Assembly (NCBI GenBank): GCA_020634315.1
Contig: JACKBV010000003.1
Location: 124,001-188,000, forward strand
Direction: 5' to 3'
Origin: Ardenticatenaceae bacterium
Lineage (GTDB): Bacteria; Chloroflexota; Anaerolineae; Promineifilales; Promineifilaceae
Length of the DNA stretch: 64,000 bases
Shown here: positions 1 through 9,700 of the stretch, piece after piece
Layout: each line of letters begins with the position of its first letter
How positions within the stretch are numbered: the stretch's first letter is position 1
Made by a program: the position numbers and the translations under genes
The notes under the pieces: generated by a model
What the model saw: the letters and a program-made list of their open reading frames with translations, nothing else
The model's database searches: none
What the model was told of the DNA's origin: nothing

Positions 1-568
1 CGGGCGCAATGGCGTTGACGTTGATATGGTGTGCGGCCAATTCGTTAGCCAGGGCTTTGGTCAGGCCAGCTACGCCGCTTTTGGCGGCCGTGTAAGACGG
101 CACCAAAACGCCCCCTTGAAACGAGAGCATGGAGGCGATGTTGATGATCTTGCCCCCGCCTTGAGCCGCCATTTGTTTGGCCGCCGCTTGTGATAGATAG
201 AAAACGGCCGTTAAATTCACCTGCAACACATCATTCCAATCAGCCGCGCTAAATTCAAAGATGGGAGCGCGACGAATAATGCCCGCATTGTTCAGCAAAA
301 TATCCAGCCGCCCCAACGCCTGCACCACCTCGGCCACATACCCCTGCATGTCATCCGGGGTTGCGCTGCTCAAATCGCACAAAATATTGTGGTAACGGCG
401 TCCCAAAGCCTGCACCTGTGCGCAGGTGTCGTTGCATTCCGCTCTGTCTAAGGCGGCGATGTCGGCACCGGCTGCGGCCAATCCCAAAGCCATCGCCTGA
501 CCCAGGCCGCGGCTGGCACCAGTTACCAGGGCAACCTTGCCTTCAAGTGAAAATAGATTTGTTTTCAT
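1..568 (-). CDS. kduD: SDR oxidoreductase, KduD-type (partial, C-terminus beyond window)
   Basis: Short-chain dehydrogenase with its 3' part cut by the left edge. Reading from ATG 568, the N-terminus is MKTNLFSLEGKVALVTGAS followed by RGLGQ, the Rossmann TGxxxGxG motif. Further on come LLNNAGI and the catalytic SxxxxxxxxxYTAAK tetrad region (Ser, Tyr, Lys visible). The family reduces or oxidises sugar-derived ketones in the cytosol. Its position after an isomerase and a GH105 hydrolase in a same-strand run fits 2-dehydro-3-deoxy-D-gluconate 5-dehydrogenase (KduD), the step after unsaturated uronate isomerisation. The family call is sure; the KduD substrate is inferred from context. The gene is separated from the upstream isomerase by 72 bp that hold a small inverted repeat. 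Confidence 0.8.
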   Translation of the reverse strand, partial: MKTNLFSLEGKVALVTGASRGLGQAMALGLAAAGADIAALDRAECNDTCAQVQALGRRYHNILCDLSSATPDDMQGYVAEVVQALGRLDILLNNAGIIRRAPIFEFSAADWNDVLQVNLTAVFYLSQAAAKQMAAQGGGKIINIASMLSFQGGVLVPSYTAAKSGVAGLTKALANELAAHHINVNAIAP

Positions 569-588
569 ATTGCGTTTTGCGTGCCGCG

Positions 589-628
589 TATGGCGTACTG
601 CGCATTGGAAAACACGCCATACGCCATA
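589..628. repeat. Small inverted repeat between kduD-like and iolB-like genes
   Basis: TATGGCGTA (589-597) and its exact complement TACGCCATA (620-628) flank a 22-nt spacer inside the 72-bp intergenic gap of a same-strand gene run. The same GCGTATGGCG/CGCCATACGC arms recur at 44176-44218, and a related GCGTATTGCG repeat lies at 6697-6755, so this is a dispersed hairpin family rather than a unique site. It could protect mRNA ends or cause partial termination. Confidence 0.5.
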
Positions 629-640
629 GGCGATAGAGTT

Positions 641-1456
641 TTAGTGGCCTAAGTCGCGCAACATCGACACCGTGCGGCTGACCCAACCGACGTTGGCGTC
701 TTCCACAACGGCCTGGACGCGGTGGTTGCCGGCCAAAAACCAGAGGTAATAGGTTGTGTAGCCGGGAGCGCTGACAACCGTGTGATAGCCGTTGGGCATC
801 ATCAAGATGGTGTTGTCATGCACGATGTAGCCGGTATCGACTTCGCTGTTGTAAAAGCGGGTGATGCCAAAGCCATCGCCGGGGTTAACTTTGAAGAAGT
901 ACATCTCTTCGTGGTACGCCTCGCGCGGCAGGTCGTCGGCTTCGTGCTTGTGCGGCGGGTAGGTGCTCCAATTTCCGGATGGCGTGTATGTTTCGCCGAC
1001 AATGAGGCGTGCCGCCGGTAAATTGGGCTGGCTGGTGGCCGTCAAAATCTGGTGGAAATTGCGGCTGAAGTTGGCCGCGCCCCACACGCCAGTGGTCACG
1101 TGATCGGGATTGATGACGTAAGGCTCTGTTTGCAGTTCGCTGGGGGCGCTGCATAGACCGATCTGGACACGGCCGTTTCCCTTCACCGTATAGGTCGCGC
1201 CACAAGGAATGTAGACCGAGTGCGGTTTGCCAGCAAACACATTAGGGCGACCACCGACGCCAGGGAACAGATGCTCGTTAACTGTAAAATCAGCCTTGCC
1301 GCCCAACAGCACCGCCAACACTTCGCGGTCGCCGCTGTCAGCGGTCACAGTTTGTCCATCTTCTAGCGCAAGCAGTTGAAAATCGAGCAGTTTACACGGG
1401 TTTTGTGGGAGTTGATTGAGGCCGTTTTCAGTCGGCACAGATACAAAATAAGACAT
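641..1456 (-). CDS. IolB/KduI-family sugar isomerase
   Basis: 271-aa cupin-type isomerase of the KduI/IolB family (PF04962). The C-terminal half carries the metal-site segment GNWSTYPPHKHE, then EAYHEEMYFFK with further His/Glu ligands and PNGYHTVVSAPGY, a layout that looks like IolB (5-deoxy-glucuronate isomerase, about 270 aa) rather than E. coli KduI. However, no other inositol genes are near. It sits between a GH105 unsaturated uronyl hydrolase and a KduD-type SDR, exactly where 5-keto-4-deoxyuronate isomerase (KduI) is expected. I infer it converts 4-deoxy-L-threo-5-hexosulose uronate to 3-deoxy-D-glycero-2,5-hexodiulosonate in the cytosol. ATG 1456 follows the stop of the upstream gene (1459) almost directly, which suggests translational coupling. 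Confidence 0.8.
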   Translation of the reverse strand: MSYFVSVPTENGLNQLPQNPCKLLDFQLLALEDGQTVTADSGDREVLAVLLGGKADFTVNEHLFPGVGGRPNVFAGKPHSVYIPCGATYTVKGNGRVQIGLCSAPSELQTEPYVINPDHVTTGVWGAANFSRNFHQILTATSQPNLPAARLIVGETYTPSGNWSTYPPHKHEADDLPREAYHEEMYFFKVNPGDGFGITRFYNSEVDTGYIVHDNTILMMPNGYHTVVSAPGYTTYYLWFLAGNHRVQAVVEDANVGWVSRTVSMLRDLGH

Positions 1457-1458
1457 GA

Positions 1459-2598
1459 TTACTTTTTTACCTCTCTGACATTTTCCAATTCCACAGCAGC
1501 CAGCAAAAATGCGCCCACGCCGTGCAGATCGTTGGTGATGATGGGTTCGTTTACGTAATACTCAAAGGAGCCGTCGCGGTAAGGGACACCGCCGAGTCCG
1601 GCGGTGGAACAGATGCCGTGCAGATCGATGTGCCCGGTATCGTCAATGGTGACCAGATGCGACAGCAGTCCGGCAAAGGCGTTTTCGGCCACCGGCAGCC
1701 ATTTTTTATCGAGATGCCCGCAGCGCACGCCTTTGGCAATGGCATAGATGAACATGCCTGTGCCGGAGGCTTCCAGGTAGTTGCCGGGGCGGTCGCCTTG
1801 ATCCATCACTTGCCACCAGAGGCCGGTCGCTTGATCCTGGTAATGGGAAACGGCCGTTAACACCTGCTCTAAAATGGCGACAAGCTCCGGACGGGCAAGG
1901 TGATCCAGCGGAAACACATCGAGCACATCAACCAGCGCCATCAGATACCAACCAATGGCCCGGCTCCAAAAATGGGGCGAGCAGCCCGTGACCGGATCAG
2001 ACCAGCCCATCTTGCAGCTTTCGTCCCAGGCATGGTACAGCAAGCCGGTTTGCGGGTCGCGCGTATGTTTTTCAATCGTCAGGAATTGGAAAGCAACATC
2101 GTCAAATGCGTTTGGCTCATTAAACGTCGCCGCATATTCCGCATAGAACACCGACCCCATGTAAATGCCATCCAGCCACATCTGGTAAGGGTAGATTTGT
2201 TTGTGCCAAAATCCCCCTTCTCTGGTGCGTGGGTGGTGGCGTAATTGGCTGCGCAAATGCTCGATTGCCTGGCGATAACGCATTTCACCCGTTTCCCGAT
2301 ACAGCGGGAAGAGCAGTTTGCCAGCGTTGATCTGGTCAATGTTGTATTCGTCTTCACGATAGGTGCGGATGTCGCCGCTGTCGGTGACATGATGGTTAAC
2401 ATAGGCCGCAATGCTTTGCCAGTAACGGCCGTTACCCGTTCGCTGCCAGAGATGATAAACCCCTTTGAACAACAACCCATCCTTGTAATGCCAGCGGCTT
2501 TGGGTCATGTCATAGCGAGCCAGCGCCGAAGCAGCAATGCGTTGTGACCAGTGTGATTCTGTTGAGAGGGCGGCCAGGCCGTTCAGGCGATGTTCCAT
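1459..2598 (-). CDS. Glycoside hydrolase family 88/105 (unsaturated rhamnogalacturonyl hydrolase)
   Basis: 379 aa, the usual length for YteR/RhiN enzymes, with no signal peptide, so cytosolic. The six-hairpin alpha barrel is seen as repeated aromatic helices. MWLDGIYMGSVFYAEYA carries the catalytic Asp segment, and HAWDES is the conserved substrate-binding His/Trp strip. The enzyme removes the 4,5-unsaturated galacturonyl residue from lyase-made rhamnogalacturonan or pectin oligosaccharides by vinyl-ether hydration, giving 5-keto-4-deoxyuronate for the next gene. It lies between the importer genes and the isomerase, like yteR beside ytcQ-ytcP-yteP in Bacillus. ATG 2598 has an AGGAT ribosome site. 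The exact oligosaccharide is not certain. Confidence 0.88.
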   Translation of the reverse strand: MEHRLNGLAALSTESHWSQRIAASALARYDMTQSRWHYKDGLLFKGVYHLWQRTGNGRYWQSIAAYVNHHVTDSGDIRTYREDEYNIDQINAGKLLFPLYRETGEMRYRQAIEHLRSQLRHHPRTREGGFWHKQIYPYQMWLDGIYMGSVFYAEYAATFNEPNAFDDVAFQFLTIEKHTRDPQTGLLYHAWDESCKMGWSDPVTGCSPHFWSRAIGWYLMALVDVLDVFPLDHLARPELVAILEQVLTAVSHYQDQATGLWWQVMDQGDRPGNYLEASGTGMFIYAIAKGVRCGHLDKKWLPVAENAFAGLLSHLVTIDDTGHIDLHGICSTAGLGGVPYRDGSFEYYVNEPIITNDLHGVGAFLLAAVELENVREVKK

Positions 2599-2685
2599 CG
2601 TAAAATCCTGTGAAGATTGTGATTGTCCCTGTTAAAAGTGGGGCATGTGCCATTTTCGACACACGCCCCACTCCGCCAATTTCGT

Positions 2686-4536
2686 TTACTCGCTTAACAA
2701 TCTCGCATCAAGCAAGGCTGCCTTCGCGGTCGCTTCATATTCTTGAGCGCCCAATGTGTCTAACCCGGTCAGGTATTCAGCCCAGGTGGTTTCATTCAAT
2801 TCTTTTTGTCCCAAAACGAATTGGATCAACCCTTCGCTGTAATACCGGTCAAAGTCAGCCGCATTGTCGGGCGGCAAGATAACCTGAATACCACGCCCAT
2901 CAACCCACGGTTGTTCCTGGAAGAAGTTGAGGAAGATCATGGGGTACATGGTACGGCCGTTAATCGTCTCATAAGTTGGGTAACGCGCCCGAATCTCAGC
3001 TTCGCTGTTGTAGAAAACCAACTGATTACGCATCTGCGTATAGGGCTGGCGCTCCGGCGAATTGTAAGCCTGCGTCGGGTCGAGTCCTTCCACAGAGATG
3101 TCGCCATTCGCATCAATGATGTAATTGACACCCTCTTCACCAAAGCCCATCAGCCAATAACCATCCGTCGCCATCCACTCCAACAAGCGGGCAATCGCGT
3201 CCATCTTGCCTTCATCGGCTGCACGTTGCGACACGGCAAAAATCTGACCACGTCCGGTATAGACACCGTAATACGCTTCACCGTCTGGGCCAGTGGGCGC
3301 TGTCAACGCAATCCATTCCGCATCGGGGAAGTTTTCATCAAAGGGCGTGTAGTTCGATTTATTCGTCAAGGCAGCAAAGTCTTCCCACATAATGCCAAAG
3401 AGACCTTGCTTCCAACGAGCGCGGAATTCGTCACGGCTCAATGTCGGCCAGTCTGGGTCAATGACACCGGCATCAACCAGGCTCTTCATGTACGCCAACG
3501 CATCTGGATATTGCGGGTTACGCACGTTCAAGCCAAAGTTCTCAGCATTGGAGAAATTCCACACGCCGGGCACACCGTATCCACCAAACAGCCAGTCAAA
3601 ACGGTTGCCAATACCCTGACCATTAATGAAACCACCAATGCCAAAGGTATCATTTTGCCCATTGCCATCCGGGTCTTGTTCGGTAAAGGCCACCGCGACG
3701 GCATACAGCTCTTCCAACGTGGTTGGCGCATCCAATCCCAGGTTGTCCAACCAATCCTTGCGGATTACCAGACCTTCACGACGGGGAATGGGCGGCGGTT
3801 CCGGCAGGCCAAACTGTTGGCCGACAAATGTAACCAGGCTCAAAGCCAACGGATCGCTGTAATGCAGGGCTGCGCGTTCTGGCATCAAGGGCATCATGTC
3901 ATCCACCGGCGCCAACAAGCCAAAATTAGCATAGCGGTAAAGTGCGCCACGCGTGTCCCCAGTGGAGCTAACCATCTGGAAAAAGTCGGGCAGTTCATTG
4001 GCTGCGGCCGCAGCATTTAACTTCGCTTCGCCATCCGCACCGGGGGGGATAATGACGTAGGTCAAATTAATGCCTAATTCCTCGCGGATGATGTCGTAAG
4101 CAACCCAGTCTTCGGGGGGCGGGCCAGCTTCTGTAACGGTTGCCAATGCCCATAATTCAATGTCTACTGGTTCGGCAGACATTTCTGCTTCTGCTGCTGC
4201 CTCGGCGGCAGCGGCGGCAGCGGCAGCTTCGGCTTCAGCAGCGGCAGCTTCGGCATCGGCAACGGCCGCTTCTGCATCGGCAACGGCCGCTTCTGCTTCA
4301 GCCAACTGTGCTTCCAAATCCGCGCGTGCTTCTTCGTCACCGGTAGCGGCTGCTTCTAAGGCGGCCACGGCGGCATCGGCTGTGGCCTGGGCACTGGCGG
4401 CTGCGTCTCTGGCTGCGTCTAATTCGGCCGTGTTTATTTCGGCCGTTTCCCCAGACGAGCAAGCCGCAAATGACATCACAAACAGGAACAACAAACATAA
4501 AATAAGTTGTTTCTTCAAATTCTTACTCTTCATCAT
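2686..4536 (-). CDS. ABC sugar-binding lipoprotein, LplA/YtcQ-type
   Basis: 616-aa extracellular solute-binding protein (family 1). The N-terminus has a positively charged start, a hydrophobic stretch and the lipobox MSFAAC with Cys26, so the mature protein is membrane anchored. Residues about 33-118 are an unusual Ala/Glu/Asp-rich segment of repeated AEAAVAD-like units, probably a helical or coiled-coil stalk between anchor and binding domain. The rest resembles LplA/YtcQ oligosaccharide-binding proteins, with WLDNLGLD and DPDGNGQND-type segments. It is followed by two permeases of matching LplB/LplC type, and no ATPase gene is present. The family commonly shares an MsmX-like ATPase encoded elsewhere. 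Tandem ATGs at 4536 and 4533 follow AAGGAG. Confidence 0.88.
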   Translation of the reverse strand: MMKSKNLKKQLILCLLFLFVMSFAACSSGETAEINTAELDAARDAAASAQATADAAVAALEAAATGDEEARADLEAQLAEAEAAVADAEAAVADAEAAAAEAEAAAAAAAAEAAAEAEMSAEPVDIELWALATVTEAGPPPEDWVAYDIIREELGINLTYVIIPPGADGEAKLNAAAAANELPDFFQMVSSTGDTRGALYRYANFGLLAPVDDMMPLMPERAALHYSDPLALSLVTFVGQQFGLPEPPPIPRREGLVIRKDWLDNLGLDAPTTLEELYAVAVAFTEQDPDGNGQNDTFGIGGFINGQGIGNRFDWLFGGYGVPGVWNFSNAENFGLNVRNPQYPDALAYMKSLVDAGVIDPDWPTLSRDEFRARWKQGLFGIMWEDFAALTNKSNYTPFDENFPDAEWIALTAPTGPDGEAYYGVYTGRGQIFAVSQRAADEGKMDAIARLLEWMATDGYWLMGFGEEGVNYIIDANGDISVEGLDPTQAYNSPERQPYTQMRNQLVFYNSEAEIRARYPTYETINGRTMYPMIFLNFFQEQPWVDGRGIQVILPPDNAADFDRYYSEGLIQFVLGQKELNETTWAEYLTGLDTLGAQEYEATAKAALLDARLLSE

Positions 4537-4588
4537 TCGTTCTCCTTGATTGAGTAAAACTGGATAAACTTACATAAACAGCACGTGA

Positions 4589-5467
4589 TTACTCTTTCAC
4601 ACCGCCAACCAGAGTCCCCTTGGTAAAATAGCGCTGAATCCATGGATATACCAAGAGCATAGGCAGCATTGTGATCAGCACACCGGCTGCTTTTAACGAA
4701 TCAACAGAGGTGGAGCTAAAAGCGTTGTATTCAACATATTCATTGAAGCTGGCAGAGATGAGAATATTGCGCAGCAACACCGGCAATGGCATCAGGTCAT
4801 TATTGTTCAGGTAAAGAATAGGCGTAAAAAATTCATTCCAGAAGTAAACGGCGTAAAACAAGCCAATGGTCAACATAATCGGCTTGGACAAGGGCAAGAT
4901 GATATGCAAAAGCACCTGTAATTCATTTGCGCCATCCATGCGTGCCGCTTCTTTTAATTCGTCGGGAAGCCCCTGGAAAAAGCTCATCATGATCAAGGTG
5001 TTCCAGACGCTGACGGCCGGTGGCAAAATGACCGCCAGAAAATTGTTGGTCAAATCAAGGCGTGTCACCAACAAGTATGTGGGAACCAGGCCCGGATTGA
5101 ACAAAAAGGTGAAGAGAATAAAGAGGAGGATGAAGCGTCGTCCAGGCAAGTTGCTGATAGATAGGCCATAAGCGAGTGGCACGGTGAGGAGCAAGCTAAT
5201 CGCCGTACCGCCCAGGGTGATGACCGCGCTGTTACGCATGGAACGGGGAAACAGCGGATGGGACAACAGCTGTTTGAAGGCTTCAGCCGTCCATTTGCTC
5301 GGAGACAAAAAGAATGGCACACCTTGTTTTGTGTAGACATCTAAGGGCGTGAAAGCGGTGACGATAACGCGCCAAAAAGGAATGAGGATGATGAACAAGA
5401 CAATGGTGAGAAAGATGGCGAGAATGGTCTGATAAGCGATTACGTCACGGGTTTTTGTTTGCAGCAT
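4589..5467 (-). CDS. ABC sugar permease, LplC/YtcP-type
   Basis: 292-aa inner-membrane permease with about six predicted membrane helices. The conserved EAA loop is seen as ELKEAARMDGANELQVLLHIILPLSKP, which docks the ATPase. It pairs with the neighbouring LplB-type permease to form the channel for a pectin-derived oligosaccharide. It starts at ATG 5467 with AAGGAG five to ten nt upstream, 14 nt after the stop of the other permease gene, so the two are cotranscribed. No binding-protein-specific feature identifies the substrate; that comes from the GH105 context. Confidence 0.88.
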   Translation of the reverse strand: MLQTKTRDVIAYQTILAIFLTIVLFIILIPFWRVIVTAFTPLDVYTKQGVPFFLSPSKWTAEAFKQLLSHPLFPRSMRNSAVITLGGTAISLLLTVPLAYGLSISNLPGRRFILLFILFTFLFNPGLVPTYLLVTRLDLTNNFLAVILPPAVSVWNTLIMMSFFQGLPDELKEAARMDGANELQVLLHIILPLSKPIMLTIGLFYAVYFWNEFFTPILYLNNNDLMPLPVLLRNILISASFNEYVEYNAFSSTSVDSLKAAGVLITMLPMLLVYPWIQRYFTKGTLVGGVKE

Positions 5468-5481
5468 CGGAATCTTTCTCC

Positions 5482-6480
5482 TTAAAACAGGCTTTGCTCG
5501 GTCAGGCGCTTGGCAACTTGATTGGCGACCAGGATGAGAATGAGGCCAATGACACCTTTGAACAGGCCAACGGCCGTTGCCAGGCTAAATTGAAATTGCA
5601 AAATGCCCTGCCGGTAAACCCATGTATCAATAATGTCGCCGACGCTGTAAACCGGTATCGAATACAAGACAAAGATTTGGTTGAATCCGGCATCCAAAAT
5701 GTGTCCCAGGCGCAGCAGTGTAACCATGACGATGACCGGCAAGATGCCCGGAATCGAGATGTGCCAGATACGCTGCAAGTGAGAAGCACCGTCAACGGTT
5801 GCTGCTTCATATAAGTAAGGACTTATGGAGAGAAGCGCGGCCAGGTAAATGATCGTACTCCACCCTGTTTCCTTCCAAATGTCAGAAATAACGATGACGG
5901 AACGGAACCATTCAGGGGAAGTTAAGAAGGCGATGGGTTCGCCACCCAATGCTTCGATGATGTTGTTGATGAGGCCATTGTTGGGGGAAAGGAGCATGAG
6001 CAAAACCCCAAACATGATGACCCACGAAAGGAAGTGCGGCAGGTAGACGATGGTTTGCACGACTGTGCGGAAGCGCTTCAACAATGTTTCGTGCAAGGCA
6101 AGCGCCATGATGACGGCAATGGGCAGCCCCAACACCAATTTGGCTGTGCTAAAAAAGATGGTGTTGGCGATGAGTTGGTCGAAATAAAAGGAATTGACGA
6201 AGGTTTTGAAATGTTCTAGCCCAACCCAGGGGCTGCCCCATACGCCGAGCAATGGTTTGAAATCTTTGAAGGCGATTTGTGCGTTCCACAGTGGCCCGTA
6301 TTTGAAGATGACAAAGTAGATGAGGGTCGGTGCCATGAGGATGTAGACCCACCGATGTTGGCGCAGCGCACGCCGGGCTACCTGGATGCGGGAGGGGATG
6401 TGGCGGGGATGGGAAACGGCCGTTTCCTTGGCCGCAACATGTTTTTTCTCTGTAACTGTGGAATCGGCATGAGTTGTCAT
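5482..6480 (-). CDS. ABC sugar permease, LplB/YteP-type
   Basis: 332-aa inner-membrane permease. About 55 polar N-terminal residues are followed by six hydrophobic helices and the EAA motif YEAATVDGASHLQRIWHISIPG. The family partner is LplC/YtcP, encoded directly downstream. It is the first gene of the importer run. ATG 6480 has GAGGAG upstream, and a promoter with three spaced ATTGG-type repeats lies at 6584-6660. Two copies of the ACGGCCGT palindrome fall in the gene, one giving KETAVS near the N-terminus and one giving LATAVG near the C-terminus. Confidence 0.88.
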   Translation of the reverse strand: MTTHADSTVTEKKHVAAKETAVSHPRHIPSRIQVARRALRQHRWVYILMAPTLIYFVIFKYGPLWNAQIAFKDFKPLLGVWGSPWVGLEHFKTFVNSFYFDQLIANTIFFSTAKLVLGLPIAVIMALALHETLLKRFRTVVQTIVYLPHFLSWVIMFGVLLMLLSPNNGLINNIIEALGGEPIAFLTSPEWFRSVIVISDIWKETGWSTIIYLAALLSISPYLYEAATVDGASHLQRIWHISIPGILPVIVMVTLLRLGHILDAGFNQIFVLYSIPVYSVGDIIDTWVYRQGILQFQFSLATAVGLFKGVIGLILILVANQVAKRLTEQSLF

Positions 6481-6583
6481 TCCATTTTCTCCTCGGTCTA
6501 AACGAATGTGCCAGATATGTCCCAGGACACCGCCAGCTTATCAGGCTTATGATTGCCTGAGAATAAAACATTCGTACTTTGCT

Positions 6584-6659
6584 ATTGTAGCGAGGGCAGA
6601 TTGGACTTTGGCGAACAGAGATTGGACAAAAACGTCAAAATATAGTCGCGTTATTGGTC
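6584..6659 (-). promoter_or_regulatory. Candidate promoter with repeated AraC-type boxes for the importer operon
   Basis: On the minus strand a -10-like TACAAT (6589-6584) has no good -35 hexamer. Instead three direct repeats lie upstream, GTCCAAT at 6600-6606 and 6621-6627 and GACCAAT at 6653-6659. They are 21 and 32 bp apart, near two and three helical turns. Such phased direct repeats overlapping a missing -35 are typical of AraC-family activator sites. The adjacent upstream gene encodes a protein with a C-terminal AraC domain, which is the obvious candidate to bind here. The sites are seen; the binding protein is inferred. Confidence 0.45.
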
Positions 6660-6696
6660 AAAAGCGACAAAAAGGGGGGAGCGGGCGGGATTTAGC

Positions 6697-6755
6697 GTAT
6701 TGCGTATTACGTATTGCGTATCCAAAGACAACACGTCATACGTAATACGCAATAC
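6697..6755. repeat. 17-bp inverted repeat, possible terminator of the regulator gene
   Basis: GTATTGCGTATTACGTA (6697-6713) is exactly complementary to 6739-6755, with a 25-nt loop. It lies just after the stop (6768) of the fusion regulator, before the importer promoter. The arms are themselves short tandem copies of GCGTATT. There is no clear T-run, so it may be a Rho-independent-like stall or a dispersed repeat. Similar GCGTATGGCG arms occur at 589-628 and 44176-44218. Confidence 0.5.
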
Positions 6756-6767
6756 GCAATACCCCCG

Positions 6768-9700
6768 TCAACTATTAATCTGACGATAAGCAGAAGGCGA
6801 TTGCCCCACAATCTTGCGAAACACACGGCTAAAGTAAGCCGGGTCTGTGAACCCGACACGATGCGCAATCTTTTGCACACTGTCGCTTGTTGTTTGCAGC
6901 AAAGATTTGGCCTGCGCCACCCGATAACGATTTAGATAATCCCAGGGAGAAATCCCCAATTCCTTGTTAAACGTGCGGCTAAAATAATCCTCGCTCATTC
7001 CCAGGTCATCGGCGATTTCCTGGCGCGTCAGCGGGCGCGTGTAGTTTTGGTGCAGGTAGGCAACGGCTTGCTTGGCTAAGGCGCTGGTCTGTGGCGGCAG
7101 CGCGTCATCGCCAAACAAGGCTTGATGCACAGAAGTGGCAATTTCGTCTTGTGTGAACACATCTTTGCTGCGCAGGGTAACGGCCGTATACCGTTCCAGG
7201 CGTCTAATATCAGCCAGCGACAACTGACGGCCACTCAAAATAACAACCGGCACCAAACGCGTCCGTTCATCCAGGCGCATCCGTTCCAACACCTCAAAGC
7301 CATCCATTTCCGGCATCATCAAATCAAGAATCACCAAATCTGGCGGCTCATCGAGCATGGCAGCCAACCCTTCTGCGCCATTAACGGCCGTTCGCAGCGT
7401 ATAATCCGGCAGCCCCTTGCGCACCGCCTCCTGCGTCAGCCGCCGCGCACGCGCGTCATCATCCACAATCAACACCGAACCCGTTTTCGCCTCCGGCACA
7501 GTCGGGCGAATCGCCGCCCACAGCGCCTGCGTGCTCGCCGGTTTCACCACCAGGCTCGTCAAGCCCGCCGTCTCCGTCGCGGTTTCATGTTGATACAAAA
7601 CAAACGGAATCTGGTGCAACTGCGGATGATTATGTAAACGGCGCATCAACTGCCAATCTTCAGAATCAGTCGCCGCCATATCCCAAATTACAGCAGCAGG
7701 CAGACTCACCGCTAACAGCGCCTCCCAGGATGCCTGCGGGTGTAAATGCTGCAAGGTTAACTGCTGGCGCAGGCTAAACTGGACAATTTCTTGTGAAGGG
7801 CTGTCGCTGCGCGATACCAACCAGACAACGGCACCGCCCGGCAAAGGCGCAGCCGCCAGCGAGCTTTCGCCATCAGGCAGTGGCAAATACACATGAAACG
7901 TGCTGCCCGCGCCCGGCGTGCTCTCGACGGCAAGAACCCCATTGTGCAAAGCGACGAGGTGCCGCGTAATGGAGAGTCCCAGCCCGATGCCGGTTGCTGG
8001 CTGAACGGCCGTTTCATACGTCACAAACGGCTCATAAATATGGTCAACGACCTCCGCCGGAATGCCCACACCTGTATCTGCCACCCAAATGTGCAAACGC
8101 GCGTCCACCGCCTCCGCGCCCAAGGCAATCTCGCCGGCCGGCGTAAACCGCGCCGCATTGCTCAACAAATTAAGCAAAATTTGCCGCAAGCGCACCGGGT
8201 CCACCTTCACAATGGGCAAATGTTGCGGCAGTTGCAGCCGCCACGTCACCCCGCTCACAGCATCCTTCGCCATCGAGGAGAACGCATCGCTAATGAGCGA
8301 GTAAGGGTCGAGCATCATCGGATACAGGTCAAGGGCATTAATTTCCGCCCGCGACAAATCGAGCAAATCATTGATCAGCCGCAGTTGATGCTCTGCACTT
8401 TGCTCAATTTGCGTCAGGTCATTGTGCAAAAGCTCCGGCGACACGGCCGATAACCGCTGCGCGTGGCTGATAATGATGTTCAATGGCGTGCGCAGTTCGT
8501 GGCTGACATTCGCCAATAATCGCGTTTTGATCTGGTCAGCCTGCTCAGCGGCCACACGCGCTTCATGCGCTTCCTGGAAAAGGCGTGCCGATTCCTGGAA
8601 GAGCAGCGCCCCCTTCAAGGCGCTGCTAATGTGCCCCCGCAAAACCTCGTAAATGTCGCCATCGCGCGGCCCCACCTCAAACACAACAATGCCCAACGGC
8701 TCTTGTTGAAAGAAAAGGGGTTCAACCAAAAGTGTATAGCGCCGCTTGGGCAGTAAATCGGGGGGGATTAGTTGACGGGATGGGTAACGACGGCCGTTTC
8801 CATCGAGGGGGAAACGGCCGTTATCGGAGTAAGCCAAAATCAGGCGCGATGTCGAAAGCGGATCGGCCGGATTGTCATACAGCGCCAGGTACGCGCTGCG
8901 AATGCCCAGCTCCGGCAGTTGTTCAGCCAGCACCGCCGCCAACCGATCCACATCAAACGTGGTAATCAACGCCTGACCGATGTCACGCAGGGTGCTGCTT
9001 TGCCGCTCGGCGTGCAGTTGACGCGCAATGTGCGCCCGCTGCACAGCATCGCCAATGACCACACGCGCCTGCCCAAACAGCGCTTCCGCCTGAATTCGCT
9101 GTTTATCTTTGAGCATGGGCAGCAGTTCGCAGCGCAAGATCGAGATCGTGTTTTGCCACGCCGATGTCTCGTCGCCATCGAGCGTGCCTTGCTGCAACAT
9201 GCCGTCTAGTGTGGTACGGAAACGGCCGTTGCCAATGCCATCTATCTCGCTGCGAAACGCGTCCAACAACTGCTTGGCCCAGGTGGCAGCAATGCCCTTA
9301 TTGCGAATAACCCGCGAAATCTCCGTTTCCAGCCGATCCTGCGTTTGCTTCAAGATGTGATGCGCTTCTGCGGGAGTGAGCGTTGTCAATTCGGCCGTGG
9401 CTAATTTCTCCGACCAGGAAGGGCAGCCACACGACTGGCGCACCAACAAACGAGAACTCAGCATCACCGCGTCGGGCGCATCTTTCCTGGCAAGAATCGC
9501 CAGCAGCGTCTCCACCGACTGCCGCCCCTGCTCATAAAAAGGCAAAGAAACTGACGTCAGCGGCGGGCGTACCAGCCGCCCCTCTTCAATATCATTAAAC
9601 CCGGCAACGGCCACATCAATTGGCACATGAATACCGCGCTCCGCCATCAGACGAATCGCGCCAATCGCCAGCAAATCGCTGGTCGCCACCACTGCCTGAA

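Noticed and set aside
641..1456. True inositol-pathway iolB
   Set aside because: No iolC, iolD, iolE or iolG is near; the neighbours are pectin and uronate genes, so the symbol was left blank.
2806..4020. 404-aa plus-strand open frame opposite the sugar-binding lipoprotein
   Set aside because: Antisense to a clear ABC binding-protein gene; no recognisable domain.
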